A stretch of 64,000 nt of DNA from NCBI GenBank assembly GCA_009746045.1, contig RPFO01000015.1:791529-855528 (forward strand), given 5' to 3'. The notes under the pieces are model-generated. The model did not search any database. It had not been told where the DNA came from and saw only the letters and a program-made list of their open reading frames with translations. Below, piece after piece: positions 1 through 13,323 of this stretch (positions are counted from its first letter, which is position 1; every line of letters begins with the position of its first letter). Origin of the DNA: Mesostigma viride. Lineage: Eukaryota > Streptophyta > Mesostigmatophyceae > Mesostigmatales > Mesostigmataceae. A program made the translations under genes and the position numbers.

Positions 1-308
1 GACACCTGGCCTGTCAATAGCCTCGGCGCTGTTGAAGTCCAGCAGTCCAGCTCCAGCTCCAGCTGTCCACTAACACGCGTATGATTCTCTCGAAGCTGCG
101 CACTTGTGCTGCCGTCCGCTCAAGTCAGTGCTGCGCGCCCAGCTGTGCCTGCATGGCCCGGCGCGCGTGCACGTACACTTTCGTCCGCTCTTATGCTGCA
201 AGTTTTAATGTCCCCCGGCCCCCCGGTCACTAGCCTTTGTCGAAAATGCGTAGAAAACAAATTCCTTGCGCACGTCACCGGTCTTGTGCATAGTGGGCGC
301 CCGGATGA

Positions 309-485
309 CATAGCTCGCGTCCGTGACACGGCGCCGTCGAGTCGTTGCTCCAGCTCCTGCGTCAGTGTCCAGGTCTGGGCGCCGTAGGTCAGGATCGTCA
401 GAATGACGACCTTGAAGAGGTCACGCTTGACGATCCGGGGTAGGGCGGGGTTGCTCCACCAGCGGCGGTGGTCATGGATAATCAC
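309..485 (-). pseudogene. LINE reverse transcriptase C-terminal fragment
   Basis: A short minus-strand reading frame encodes a stretch with KRDLFKVVILTILTYGAQTW followed by a QRLDGAV-like segment. It closely parallels the post-RT region of the LINE at 2614-4421 (KRILFKALVLSILLYGCEAW, then QQLDGTV). In LINE proteins this block lies downstream of the catalytic RT motifs. Similarity stops at about residue 58 and the remaining frame (down to 120) is not recognisable. No catalytic motif is present, so this is a dead fragment of the same LINE family. Its ends are not defined by target duplications that I can see. Confidence 0.6.
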
Positions 486-510
486 ATAGTCGGGGTAAAA
501 TTGGCTCTTT

Positions 511-619
511 TTGTCAAATTGTCAAATTGTCAAATTGTCAAATTGTCAAATTGTCAAATTGTCAAATTGTCAAATTGTCAAATTGTCAAATTGTCAAGTT
601 GTCAAATTGTCAAATTGTC
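511..619. repeat. 8-bp tandem repeat (GTCAAATT)n
   Basis: About 13.5 copies of an 8-bp unit GTCAAATT, almost perfect, with one A-to-G change near 598. There is no spacer structure and no coding potential. It looks like a simple minisatellite. Confidence 0.95.
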
Positions 620-2570
620 GGAGGGCGGGGGCCGAGATTAACTAAGAGGTACCTTGAAATTAAATAAGAGGCATGACTCTATCGAGATACATGTTCGGAC
701 GCGAATTTCTATTGGCGTGAATTTGTAGTATTGTACGACAACATGTCAAGGGTGACGGAACTGAGTACCTATAAGTCGCAAGTGTCCCGGAGACGAACGG
801 AGACGTTTCAAGATCAACTGCGCATTCGACCCTGATTAGACGGCTGAAATGCAGAGAAGAGGTTGACTGGTAGTACTGTACGATGGTGTTGGACGGAATT
901 TCCGGTCAGCGTTGCGGACTTTGCATCTCACGTTGTACGTGGAAAAGAGCCATTGCGCCGCGCTGTGCTGTGGCGAACTTATTCTCCGCCGTCGGATTGC
1001 ACCGTCGATGCTCGTCGATGAACCCAACGCAAGCCATGTACCAAAAGCAGTAGAAAATAGCACGGCGGCACCTCGCGGCGAGTTTGGTTAGTTACAGAAC
1101 TTGAAGCCCGGCGACTCCGCGACAAGCAGTCCGCAGGTACCCAGTCCGTAGGTAGTCCGCCGGCGTGAATGAAGTGACAGTTTTGACAATTTGAGAACCG
1201 GCGACAACCTAGTCGTTAAAATCCTGCTATTTTGCTAAAAATTTTCACGTTTCTGGGATTCCCGCCAATTTTCGACTGTGTGTGCATGAAACGCTGCTGG
1301 ACTGATAACTCTGGCATTTCAGCAACCGTAGCTCGAGTTACGGTCCTAGGACGTTTAGCTGTACGAGTAACTATTTCAAGTCTGCTTCGTAAGACTAGGG
1401 TTAGTTCAAAGTGCGTGTCCTTTGGTCGATCCAAAGGCGACAGCGAATGCGCGTCGCGTCTTTCATGTTGGACGAAGGCAAGCCGGCGCGAGCACAGGCA
1501 CCACAAAAAAAGCCACTGGCGGTGGTTTGCAGGTGCGGGAGTGCGGCGATGGCGACAGGGCCACAGAGGCGTTCAGGGATTCTAACACCGTCTTCAGTTC
1601 GCAAAGTTTCCCACTGTCCTGGTTGAATATATAAGCACCAATTCTGTCGACCGGGTGAATCTGTCCGACGTGATCAAAAAGAGCGCGATGACATGAAAGA
1701 AAGCTGAGGGCAGGGTCAACCGTTGAATTCGTTAGGATAGTGGTGGACTATGCGGGGAAGCCTATGCAAGGAACGCCCATGGTGGTCACGACATTGGTTT
1801 ATAATCTGAAACGCGACATCGGTTTATAATCTGCCATGTTTTAGGAATCTGCCACGGTTTTACTGTCCGTCATTTTCATCCAGAAATGTTTTTCAGCCGA
1901 CCGTCTAATTAGAAGTTGGATCGTCTATGGCCTTGATTTCCTTGTTTCAGCGTCGCCTATGCATCTTGTGTGCAGGCCGAAGGCCATGCAAGGCGAGGTG
2001 GACGTGGACGAGGCTCATGCAAGATGAAGACGAGGCGGTCGATGACGTCGGGGAGACTTTGTACCATTCTAGTCGGCATTTAGCAAGACACCGATTAAAA
2101 CTACGGAGGGTACAAAGCGCCACAAGACCAAGTTTTCTGGCATGTTTGGGTACCCCTGAAATCGGAAAATTAAGCTGGGTTCGACATTCTGTATGAACAT
2201 TGTATTGACGAAGAAGATAAAGGAAAAAGTAGGAGATAGATCGAGTATGTTGCATGAATCTGACACATTGTGTCTCAATGCGTACAACTTACCAGAAGTG
2301 CAGCCGTGTGCTGGTTCAACGATCATGCAAGGATTAGTCGCGAGCCAAACCTTGTTTGGACGCTATCACATATGATGAAGACTGGCCACTTGTCTGCATG
2401 GTTGGCAGGAGGAAACCAAATTCCTGCATGGTTAGCTGGAGAGTGTACTATGGAAGGGGTCTGGACTATCCCCGTGCGCAATCTGCTTTTGAGATCATGG
2501 TAACGCCATAGTTGGGTGACCACTCACTGCATGTGATTGCACGTGCCATAGAGCGAGCACTGTTATAGTC
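620..2570. other. non-coding stretch, no gene recognised
   Basis: Only short overlapping frames on both strands and no recognisable protein. The one structured item is a 19-bp near-duplicate (GACATTGGTTTATAATCTG) at 1790-1808 and 1815-1833. I see no RNA gene, terminal repeat or promoter that I can defend. Confidence 0.5.
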
Positions 2571-4421
2571 ATGGACGCCATCCTCGCTGAGGTGCAACGC
2601 CCTCCGCGTAACAATGACTTGGATGATCGATGACGGCCCCCACGACGAGTGGACTCCCCAGGAATGGGCTGCTGCCATCTCCACCCTCCGCAATGATGCT
2701 GCCATGGGAGTGGACAATATTTCACCGGAGGTGGTTAAGATGCCTGAGCTTGAGCCCTTCCTCCGGGGTGTTTGCAACCGGATTCTACGAGATGGCCTAC
2801 CCCCGCCGACGTATTGGAAGACCGCTGTACGGGTCATGCTCTACAAGGGCAAGGGGTCCGCCGCGGATACCGGCAACTACCGCGGCGTATGCCTCCAAAG
2901 CTGCGTGCTGAAAGTCTTCATGCGTCTCCTGCTGAACCGCATGCGCGCCAGCCTCGATCCCCACCTAGGTGAGTCCCAGATGGGCTTCCGTGTTGGTCGC
3001 AATTGTGTTATGGTCACTATTACCGCGCGCCGCCTGATCGAGGAAGTGGGTCGCCTGGCCCCCGGCCTCTTGCCATTGCTATTGATCTTCGTGGATTACA
3101 CCAAGGCATTCGATACGGTTACATGGGACGCCCTGTGGGTGGTCCTTCACCTGTTCCGTGTCCCATCGTACATCGTTGAGATCATCCGCCAGTTCTATGA
3201 AGGGTCCCAAGCCCAGGTCCGTACCGCCGACGGCGTCACTCCGGCGTTCCCCTGCACACCGGGGTGTGGCAGGGCTGTGTGCTCTCCCCATATCTATTCA
3301 TCATTATGGTGGACTATATTATGCGGCGTGCACACGCCCGCTTCGCCCGGGTGGAGGGGCGCCCGCCGGGGATCGAGATCACGGAGTACGCCAGCTACGG
3401 CGGGGTTGACCCACCCTACCGCCTGAGCGATCTGATCTACGCTGATGACACGACACTCGTGGAAACCCCAGAGTCAGCCCAACTGTGGCTAGACAGCTTA
3501 TCACTGGAAGCGCGGGCGGTGGGGCTTATGATCAGCAAGAAAACGGAGGTCATGGCCATCGGCTTCCCTGCTGGGATAGCCCCACCCACCCTCCTCTTGC
3601 TGGACGGCAGCCCCGTCCCCCCGGCGACTCGCTTCAAGCTCCTTGGCAGCTGGCTTCCCTCCACGGCCGACGACATCAACACCCGCATTGGCCAGGCCTG
3701 GGCGGCCCTCCGCCGCCTCGACAGGTTCTGGACCTGTCGCTACCTGAGTGAGCGACGCAAGCGCATTCTGTTCAAGGCCCTTGTCCTCAGCATCCTCCTT
3801 TATGGCTGCGAGGCGTGGACCCTGGACCAGGCGCTGAGCCAGCAGCTTGACGGCACCGTCACTCGAATGCTCCGTCATATCCTCGGCGTCCGCTACCAAG
3901 AACGCCGCACCCGGGCCGCGCTCTACTGCGAGCTCCCTCTTGTCACCCATACCATCCGACACCGCCGCCTCCTCTTTGCCGGCCATCTTGCCCGCACAGA
4001 CCAGGTGAATACCGATGTGGGCCCTGCCGGGGGGCTTAAGACGGGCCAACCAGGTAGACACCTCCTCCTATGGCAGGGTCCCCTTGTCCCATCGCAACCC
4101 ACTGGCAAACTTGCGCGCGCCGGGCACCGGCGCGGCGCGACCCGGACCTATGTGACACAACTGCTTGAAGATGCAGGGCTTCTGGGACTATCCGTACTCC
4201 GCGCCCGCATGATTGACAAGGAGAAATGGGCTGCCATCTGCGACAAGCACCTTCCCGAGGGGTATGCTCCTGTTTTCTCCCCACGGGCCCCGCGGCCCGT
4301 TGCTAGCCAGGGTAGAAGTCCGCAGGTGGAGGTTATTGGTCCTGAGGATAGCCGCTACACTACCGCCTCGTCTGCCATTACAGTAGAGGACAGCTCGGAT
4401 GAGGATTACATCCCCATCTAG
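2571..4421 (+). pseudogene. 5'-truncated LINE reverse transcriptase with frameshift
   Basis: Non-LTR retrotransposon polymerase that would copy its own RNA at a nicked target. The first segment (frame from 2614) carries the N-terminal RT block (AAMGVDNISPE), then GNYRGVCLQS, and motif A FVDYTKAFDTV at about 3090-3120. A one-base frame change near 3255-3264 moves to the second segment (to 4421). That segment has motif B (WQGCVLSPYLF), catalytic YADD at 3438-3449, and the post-RT block with LLYGCEAWTL and HRRLLFAGHLAR. An earlier ATG frame at 2571 also hits a stop near 2630, so there may be a second frame break. No endonuclease domain lies upstream, which fits 5' truncation during reverse transcription. 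Motifs resemble RTE/Jockey-type LINEs; the clade is not settled. No poly(A) tail or target duplication was found. Confidence 0.85.
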
Positions 4422-5347
4422 TGCTTAACGGTTGGGGGATGATGCAGACGATATTTGTTTAAACTTTTGTGTAATTATTTTTCTAATGAGATTAGCATAG
4501 TACTCCGTGGCATGCCTTTGCGCATGACACGCAAGTACTTACTTACTTGGATGATGACACCCTCATTGAGAAAGTCTTACAAGACCGCAATAACAAGGCG
4601 CGGCAGAAACGCCCTATTAGGGTGGACAGCGATAGCGAGTCTTATGAGTCTGAACTGGAGTAGAAAAACCAGCACATGTGAATGCAGGAATGCGTGCCAT
4701 GGGATGATGTGATTTCATGAGGTCCATGTGAAACCAGATATGCATGTCTAGATATAGTGTGTTTTGATGAGACGTACAGCTTCAGCATAAAAACTTTACC
4801 TGGGTGACTTAAATTTCTGTGTAAATATTTTTTAATAAAAAACCAAGTTTTTTGGCGGGAAATCCTGAAACGAGAAACGAGAAAAATGCACCGTGAGCAA
4901 ATCGTAGAAAACAAGGGGTAAAATTTATAATACTCTGAAATAATGTTTGCCATTATAGATGTCATTTATCATTTCCTTTGGCGTCATGCTTGCTGCCAAA
5001 TAAATATTACGAATTATTGAGCGTGCTCGCCTTGTGCAGGCGCCGGTTATTTAGTTTCCTTCCTACCTAGCATAATAAATGATGCTAACCGACTATAAGA
5101 TACAGAGGTTTGTGACCCACCCTTCTGTGCCCTTCATGCACAGCAGGACTCTCCTCACGGCCTCACGGCACACAAATGTCGCGCTTCAATACAAACCGAG
5201 AAAACCAGCCCCATGGCTTCATCTCGCGACATTCTAAACAGAGACGCCAGCGCGGCGTCAGCGTTCTCGCCTCCCATGTAGCTCTTTATCAAGCTTTCAC
5301 TGTTTACCAAAGTGAGCCCTCAAGAGTTGTTTGCCAGGCTGCGCCGT
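4422..5347. other. AT-rich intergenic, LINE 3' flank and BiP 3' flank
   Basis: No protein-like frame. The first part follows the LINE stop and is AT-rich, and may include its 3' untranslated tail. The last 200-300 bases lie downstream of the BiP stop on the minus strand and should contain its 3' UTR. I cannot place a polyadenylation site with confidence. Confidence 0.4.
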
Positions 5348-6767
5348 TTAAAGCTCGTCGTGGTCAAAGTCCATGTCCTCACCATCCCCACCCCCTGCGC
5401 CGCCCATGCCCGACGCCTGGTACACCTTGGCCACAATGGGGTTGCACACGCCCTCCACCTCCTTGAGCTTGTCGCGGTACTCCTCCGCCTCCGCCTGCTG
5501 GTTGTCGTCCAACCAGTCCATTGCCTCCTTGACCGTCTCCTCAATCTTGACCTTGTCCTCCTCGTCCAGCTTGTCGGCCAGCTTGTCGGAGTCCGCGACC
5601 TGGTTCTTCATGTTGTACAGGTAGGTCTCCAGGGAGTTACGGGAGTCGATCCTCTCCTTGACCTTCTTGTCCTCCTCAGCAAACTCCTCCGCCTCGGTCA
5701 CCATGCGCTCAATCTCCTCCTGCGACAGCCGGCCCTTGTCATTTGTGATCGTGATCTTCTCCTTCTTGCCAGTGCCCTTGTCCTCGGCCGCCACGTTCAG
5801 AATACCGTTCGCGTCCAGCTCAAACGTGACCTCGATCTGAGGGACCCCACGGGGGGCGGGGGGAATCCCCGTCAGATCAAACTTACCCAACAGGTGGTTG
5901 TCCTTGGTCATCGCGCGCTCGCCCTCAAACACCTGGATCTGGACCACCGTCTGCTGGTCCTGGTACGTGGTGAACACCTGGCTCTTTTTGGTCGGGATGA
6001 CCGTATTGCGCGGGATGAGCTTCGTCATAACGCCGCCAACCGTCTCGATGCCCAGCGTCAGCGGGGTGACGTCCAGCAGAAGGATGTCCTTGGTTTCGTC
6101 ACCGCCCTCGCCGGAGAGGATGCCGCCCTGGACTGCCGCGCCGTACGCGACCGCCTCGTCGGGGTTCACCCCCTTGTTGGGCTCCTTGCCGTCGAAGTAG
6201 TTCTTGATCAGCTCCTGCACCTTGGGGATGCGGGTCGAGCCGCCCACCAGCACGATCTCGTCAATGTCGCTGTTCTTGAACTTGGCATCATCCATGGCCT
6301 TCTTGACGGGGCCCATGGTCTTCTTGAACAGGTCCTGGTTGAGCTCCTCGAAGCGGGCGCGGGTGAGCGGCTCCGAGAGGTCCACCCCGTCGACAAGCGA
6401 CTCGATCTCCACGCGCACCTGGTGCTGGGAGGAGAGCGCCCGCTTGGCGCGCTCGGCCTCGCGGCGCAGCTTCTGGAGCGCGCGGGGGTCGCCGCTGATG
6501 TCCTTGTTGTGCTTGCGCTTGATCAGCTTGATGAAGTACTCCATGATGCGCTGGTCAAAGTCCTCCCCGCCCAGGTGGGTGTCGCCAGACGTAGACACCA
6601 CCTCAAACACGCCATTGTCGATTGTCAGGATGGACACGTCGAATGTCCCGCCACCAAGGTCAAACACCAAGATGTTCTTCTCACCCTTCTTGTCCAGACC
6701 GTACGCGATCGCCGCCGCCGTCGGCTCGTTGATGATGCGGACCACGTTGAGGCCGGCGATCGTCCCT

Positions 6768-6798
<31 letters not shown>

Positions 6799-8102
6799 TG
6801 AAGTACGCCGGCACCGTCACGACGGCGTTCTTGACAGAGCGGCCCAAAAAGGCCTCAGCGGTGTCCTGCATCTTGTTCAGGATCATTGCCGAGATCTCCT
6901 CGGGGGAGAAGGTCTTGGTCTCGCCGCCCTGCACCTGGACCTCGATGTAGGGCTTGCCGCCCTTGTTGATGATCTTGTAGGGGACCAGCTTCTTGTCGCG
7001 CTGAACCTCGGCGTCATCAAAGCTGGGGGGGAAAGGAGCGGGGGAGCCAAGAATACAAAACGAGAATAGAAAAGCGAGAATGCAACATTAATGGTGGTCG
7101 TGCGGGAAAGGCCAGGTCCAGCCTCTAATAAAAAACGAAAACAGTTTAGCCATTCTTCAATAAAATACTGGATACATTGCTAATTGTTTAGCATTGAAGT
7201 GATATTTTTAAGTACACAATTTTTCAAATTTTCTCATCTCCAGCCAGCCCAACAGGTTGTAAAACACACTTCGTCGGTGGACGGGGAAACACAACTGCAT
7301 GTATCTCAAATAGAACTTACGCCACAACAGCGAGGCCATGCTACAATACCACAGAAACAGAGACACGAAGGTACTCGACAACAGTCAGAAAAAGAGACCC
7401 GACCTACGAACAAATAACAGCCAGGCGCACACTGCCAGCCGAGGCCACACCAGCAACAACAGATCGCCGGCGCATTACGCGGATCATGACGACTGCCTAG
7501 CAAGTACATATTTCACCACACACCAAGAAAGGTTTCCATATAGAAACAGGACAAAAACATGACAAGAACAACGGCAATCGCCTGCACGCAACCAGCAATG
7601 CACGCTAGCACCAGCCATCGACGCAGTGCCGACGCTGACTCTGTCCACTTACTTGCGTCCGATCAGGCGCTTGACGTCGAAAACAGTCCTGGTCGGGTTG
7701 ACGCTCGCCTGATTCTTCGCGGCCTCGCCCAACAGCCTTTCGGTGTCAGTGAAGGCAACCCACGATGGGGTGATACGGTTACCCTGGTCGTTAGCGATGA
7801 TCTCGACGCGCCCATTTTTGTACACGCCCACACACGAGTAGGTTGTCCCCAAATCAATGCCGATGACAGTTCCTAGGTTGTTAGCCTCCTCCGCGGTTGC
7901 GACGACAAACAGACCTGCACCAAGGAAACAAGCGCGCAGATATTCGAATGACGAGCTTGTTAGTGTGCACGCATAGCTGCAGCCGTCCGACAGACACCCG
8001 ACACAAAGTGCGCATTTCGTCACGAGACCAGAGCACGCTGCACCTCCGAAATTATTACTCACCTAGGAGGAAGACTGCCAAGAGGGCCCTGATCGACGCC
8101 AT
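5348..8102 (-). CDS. BiP: ER-lumenal HSP70 chaperone BiP/GRP78, three exons
   Basis: ATP-driven chaperone that folds secretory proteins in the ER lumen. Exons on the minus strand: 8102-8063, 7914-7653, 7022-5348, giving 1977 nt and 658 residues. Intron 1 (8062-7915, 148 bp) is GTGAGT...CAG; intron 2 (7652-7023, 630 bp) is GTAAGT...CAG and splits a codon after two bases. Exon 1 is only 40 nt and gives [13 protein letters not shown]; exon 2 continues with LFVVATA, completing a hydrophobic signal peptide (about residues 1-21). HSP70 signatures: IDLGTTYS at 33-40, [11 protein letters not shown] near 220-230, [14 protein letters not shown] near 357-370; then the substrate-binding domain, an acidic [11 protein letters not shown] tail and the HDEL retrieval signal. 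Length fits BiP (650-670 residues). I chose the 8102 ATG because splicing from it yields a proper signal peptide; the unspliced frame from 8062 does not. Confidence 0.95.
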
Positions 8103-8562
8103 GGTCCACCCCAATCCTAAAGATCGTGCCAGACAACGCGGAAACTGTTCGTTTATTTCTCACTCGCGACTGTTTATCGAGGTTCTGTAGTGTTGTTGCG
8201 CACGTTCCGTTTTTGTTGCCGCCAACCTGGTCGGTCAGCAGACGTCGCTGTCGCTTGATGTTGTGTCTCGCGCGTTCCCCTACTGCCACGACAACGGCGA
8301 CACCTGATTGGCCCTCCCAGAAGTCCACCAATGAAAAATCAGCTTCCAGCAAGTTCTCAAGGACCGTGTATAATTTGCGGGGCAGATGTTTACTGTTTAG
8401 ACATGCTATACTGCTGCCTGCATTCCTCATGGACGCGTGTCCGCGAGAAGTGGAACCAGGAAATCCGGATTCTTCTAGAGCCCATGGGCCGGCCACATAG
8501 GTTTTGGCCGCCCGCTGCCCAGCTGGAAGATACGGTGGCCGGTGCACCATCCATACTAATAA
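8103..8562 (-). promoter_or_regulatory. upstream region of BiP
   Basis: No protein-like frame; this is the presumed 5' UTR and promoter of BiP. Candidate elements read on the minus strand are a CCAAT box (8311-8307) and a palindromic GACGTC core (8241-8246). UPR-type promoters use CCAAT-N9-CCACG; here CCAAT is followed after 16 bases by CGTGG, the inverted form, so the match is not canonical. No TATA box is clear. Confidence 0.35.
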
Positions 8563-8745
8563 TAAGGCACGACTCACATGAGGCTCGGTGAACTCCGTCG
8601 GTGAACTCTTTGTGAACTGGGTCGACGGCCGGGTCGCCACCGGCGCTTAACCGGCCCTTCACTTCGAGTTCACGCACTCACATGGGTCGCAACGACGTAG
8701 TGAACTGCTCAGTGCTCGCCACCGTGAACTCGTTTGTGAACTGGC
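8563..8745 (+). repeat. DNA-transposon terminus with GTGAAC subterminal repeats
   Basis: TAA followed by GGCACGACTCACATGAG and then GTGAAC motifs at 8588, 8601, 8612, 8700, 8724 and 8736. The first 22 bases recur as an exact inverted copy at 26714-26735. After that, both sites share GTGAACTGGG followed by a GC-rich stretch. A TAA before a terminal inverted repeat and short subterminal repeats are usual for PIF/Harbinger elements, and a PIF-like transposase remnant lies 0.4 kb inside. I read this as the left end of such an element. Confidence 0.6.
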
Positions 8746-9065
8746 GGAGGCGCGGGAAGACAGCCCAGATTTCGCGGGAAAGGGCGCAAACGTCAAGCGA
8801 GTGCATGATGCATCCGGGCATGCTGGCTAATAACATGCACGTCTTGTCCAGCTGTAAACCACTAACTTCTGCACCACTAATTTGATACAGTGCTGCAGAA
8901 ATATGATAAAAACGCGCCGGTGACCTGTCGTGCATGTCGCTTTTCCAGCTACCTGCGTTCGCTTTCTTTGCAAGTTTTTTCAGGTGTTGGTGCCAGTGCT
9001 TCTCTGCCGATATTGTTTCAAAGCCGGTTTGTGTATTGGCTGGGGACGACCCCAGAGCCGCCCGC

Positions 9066-9361
9066 CGTCACATGCACAAAACATGCCATATCTCGCTGGA
9101 GGCGTTCGGTTATTTACTGGAGAAAATCGGCCCGATCAGCGAGCCGAATCTCCAGACAACGGCGGGCGCGGGCTCCGGTTGGACGTGGTAAGACCCGAGC
9201 AAATGCTCATTGGTGCATTAGAGTGGCTTTCTCATAGCTGCGACTATGGTACCTTGGAGCGTGCATATGGCATCGCTTCAAACACGTGGTCCAAAAATGG
9301 GGAACGCCCTGGCATTCTACGAGAACTTGAAGATGCTTTCAACAGCAAACAGCAAGCGTAG
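9066..9361 (+). pseudogene. PIF/Harbinger-like transposase N-terminal fragment
   Basis: Frame 3 gives ISLEAFGYLLEKIGPISEPN. After a one-base frame change near 9170, frame 2 gives [20 protein letters not shown] followed by [12 protein letters not shown]. This matches the helix-turn-helix N-terminal region of PIF/Harbinger DDE transposases, where a phenylalanine-rich helix ending in a LIGP-like motif precedes a LRWLA..DSYRSLA..F.VS.ST-like block. The catalytic DDE region is missing. The frame runs into unrelated sequence and then the microsatellite at 9468. The recognition rests on pattern memory, so a profile search should confirm it. Confidence 0.55.
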
Positions 9362-9467
9362 GTTCCGGTTGGGCGCCTATGGTAACCTGGACTGTGTATA
9401 CGTCGTCGCTGCAAACGCAATGCCCTGCCCACCCATACGTGCATGTGCACGTGTGGCATGTGCGCAT

Positions 9468-9712
9468 GCACACGCACACGCACACGCACACGCACACGCA
9501 CACGCACACGCACACGCACACGCACACGCACACGCACACGCACACGCACAACGCACACGCACACGCACACGCACACGCACACGCACACGCACACGCACAC
9601 GCACACGCACACGCACACGCACACGCACACGCACACGCACACGCACACGCACACGCACACGCACACGCACACGCACACGCACACGCACACGCACACGCAC
9701 ACGCACACGCAT
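9468..9712. repeat. (CACACG)n microsatellite
   Basis: About 245 bp of hexamer CACACG, with one slip near 9550. Alternating purine-pyrimidine of this kind can adopt Z-DNA. All six frames are open through it, so the long frames here are not genes. Confidence 0.97.
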
Positions 9713-9730
9713 ACGTACATGCACATCTAG

Positions 9731-11225
<1,495 letters not shown>

Positions 11226-11239
11226 CACACGCACAAGTT

Positions 11240-12744
11240 CACTCACTCACTCACTCACTCTCACTCACTCACTCACTCACTCACTCACTCACTCACTCAC
11301 TCACTCACTCACTCACTCACTCACTCACTCACTCACTCACTCACTCACTCACTCACTCACTCACTCACTCACTCACTCACTCACTCACTCACTCACTCAC
11401 TCACTCACTCACTCACTCACTCACTCACTCACTCACTCACTCACTCACTCACTCACTCACTCACTCACTCACTCACTCACTCACTCACTCACTCACTCAC
11501 TCACTCACTCACTCACTCACTCACTCACTCACTCACTCACTCACTCACTCACTCACTCACTCACTCACTCACTCACTCACTCACTCACTCACTCACTCAC
11601 TCACTCACTCACTCACTCACTCACTCACTCACTCACTCACTCACTCACTCACTCACTCACTCACTCACTCACTCACTCACTCACTCACTCACTCACTCAC
11701 TCACTCACTCACTCACTCACTCACTCACTCACTCACTCACTCACTCACTCACTCACTCACTCACTCACTCACTCACTCACTCACTCACTCACTCACTCAC
11801 TCACTCACTCACTCACTCACTCACTCACTCACTCACTCACTCACTCACTCACTCACTCACTCACTCACTCACTCACTCACTCACTCACTCACTCACTCAC
11901 TCACTCACTCACTCACTCACTCACTCACTCACTCACTCACTCACTCACTCACTCACTCACTCACTCACTCACTCACTCACTCACTCACTCACTCACTCAC
12001 TCACTCACTCACTCACTCACTCACTCACTCACTCACTCACTCACTCACTCACTCACTCACTCACTCACTCACTCACTCACTCACTCACTCACTCACTCAC
12101 TCACTCACTCACTCACTCACTCACTCACTCACTCACTCACTCACTCACTCACTCACTCACTCACTCACTCACTCACTCACTCACTCACTCACTCACTCAC
12201 TCACTCACTCACTCACTCACTCACTCACTCACTCACTCACTCACTCACTCACTCACTCACTCACTCACTCACTCACTCACTCACTCACTCACTCACTCAC
12301 TCACTCACTCACTCACTCACTCACTCACTCACTCACTCACTCACTCACTCACTCACTCACTCACTCACTCACTCACTCACTCACTCACTCACTCACTCAC
12401 TCACTCACTCACTCACTCACTCACTCACTCACTCACTCACTCACTCACTCACTCACTCACTCACTCACTCACTCACTCACTCACTCACTCACTCACTCAC
12501 TCACTCACTCACTCACTCACTCACTCACTCACTCACTCACTCACTCACTCACTCACTCACTCACTCACTCACTCACTCACTCACTCACTCACTCACTCAC
12601 TCACTCACTCACTCACTCACTCACTCACTCACTCACTCACTCACTCACTCACTCACTCACTCACTCACTCACTCACTCACTCACTCACTCACTCACTCAC
12701 TCACTCACTCACTCACTCACTCACTCACTCACTCACTCACTCAC
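11240..12744. repeat. (CACT)n microsatellite, about 375 units
   Basis: About 1.5 kb of an essentially uninterrupted tetranucleotide, with one slip near 11261. The homogeneity over this length suggests recent expansion or repeated homogenisation. Confidence 0.97.
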
Positions 12745-13146
12745 CTCCCTCCTCCCCCCTCCCTCCCTCCCTCCCTCCCTCCCTCCCTCCCTCCCTCCCT
12801 CCCTCCCTCCCTCCCTCCCTCCTCCCTCCCTCCCTCCCTCCCTCCCTCCCTCCCTCCCTCCCTCCCTCCCTCCCTCCCTCCCTCCCTCCCTCCCTCCCTC
12901 CCTCCCTCCCTCCCTCCCTCCCTCCCTCCCTCCCTCCCTCCCTCCCTCCCTCCCTCCCTCCCTCCCTCCCTCCCTCCCTCCCTCCCTCCCTCCCTCCCTC
13001 CCTCCCTCCCTCCCTCCCTCCCTCCCTCCCTCCCTCCCTCCCTCCCTCCCTCCCTCCCTCCCTCCCTCCCTCCCTCCCTCCCTCCCTCCCTCCCTCCCTC
13101 CCTCCCTCCCTCCCTCCCTCCCTCCCTCCCTCCCTCCCTCCCTCCC
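12745..13146. repeat. (CCCT)n microsatellite
   Basis: About 100 units of CCCT, nearly pure, set inside the CACT array. Confidence 0.97.
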
Positions 13147-13318
13147 TCACTCACTCACTCACTCACTCACTCACTCACTCACTCACTCACTCACTCACTC
13201 ACTCACTCACTCACTCACTCACTCACTCACTCACTCACTCACTCACTCACTCACTCACTCACTCACTCACTCACTCACTCACTCACTCACTCACTCACTC
13301 ACTCACTCACTCACTCAC
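13147..13318. repeat. (CACT)n microsatellite, second block
   Basis: About 43 CACT units ending in CACACACG at 13315-13323. It returns to the same unit as the 1.5-kb block, so the CCCT block is bracketed by CACT. Confidence 0.97.
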
Positions 13319-13323
13319 ACACG

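Noticed and set aside
511-619. CRISPR-like array
   Set aside because: Contiguous 8-bp unit with no spacers, in a eukaryotic context.
5312-7069. 585-residue plus-strand frame opposite BiP
   Set aside because: Antisense of an HSP70 exon with strong codon bias; long antisense frames over HSP70 are a known artefact. The minus-strand product carries all three HSP70 signatures and HDEL.
7649-8062. [12 protein letters not shown]... as the BiP N-terminus
   Set aside because: It reads through intron 1. Splicing GTGAGT...CAG from the 8102 ATG gives a proper signal peptide and keeps the frame.
8286-8311. ER stress response element upstream of BiP
   Set aside because: CCAAT is present, but the partner is CGTGG at 16 bases rather than CCACG at 9 bases.
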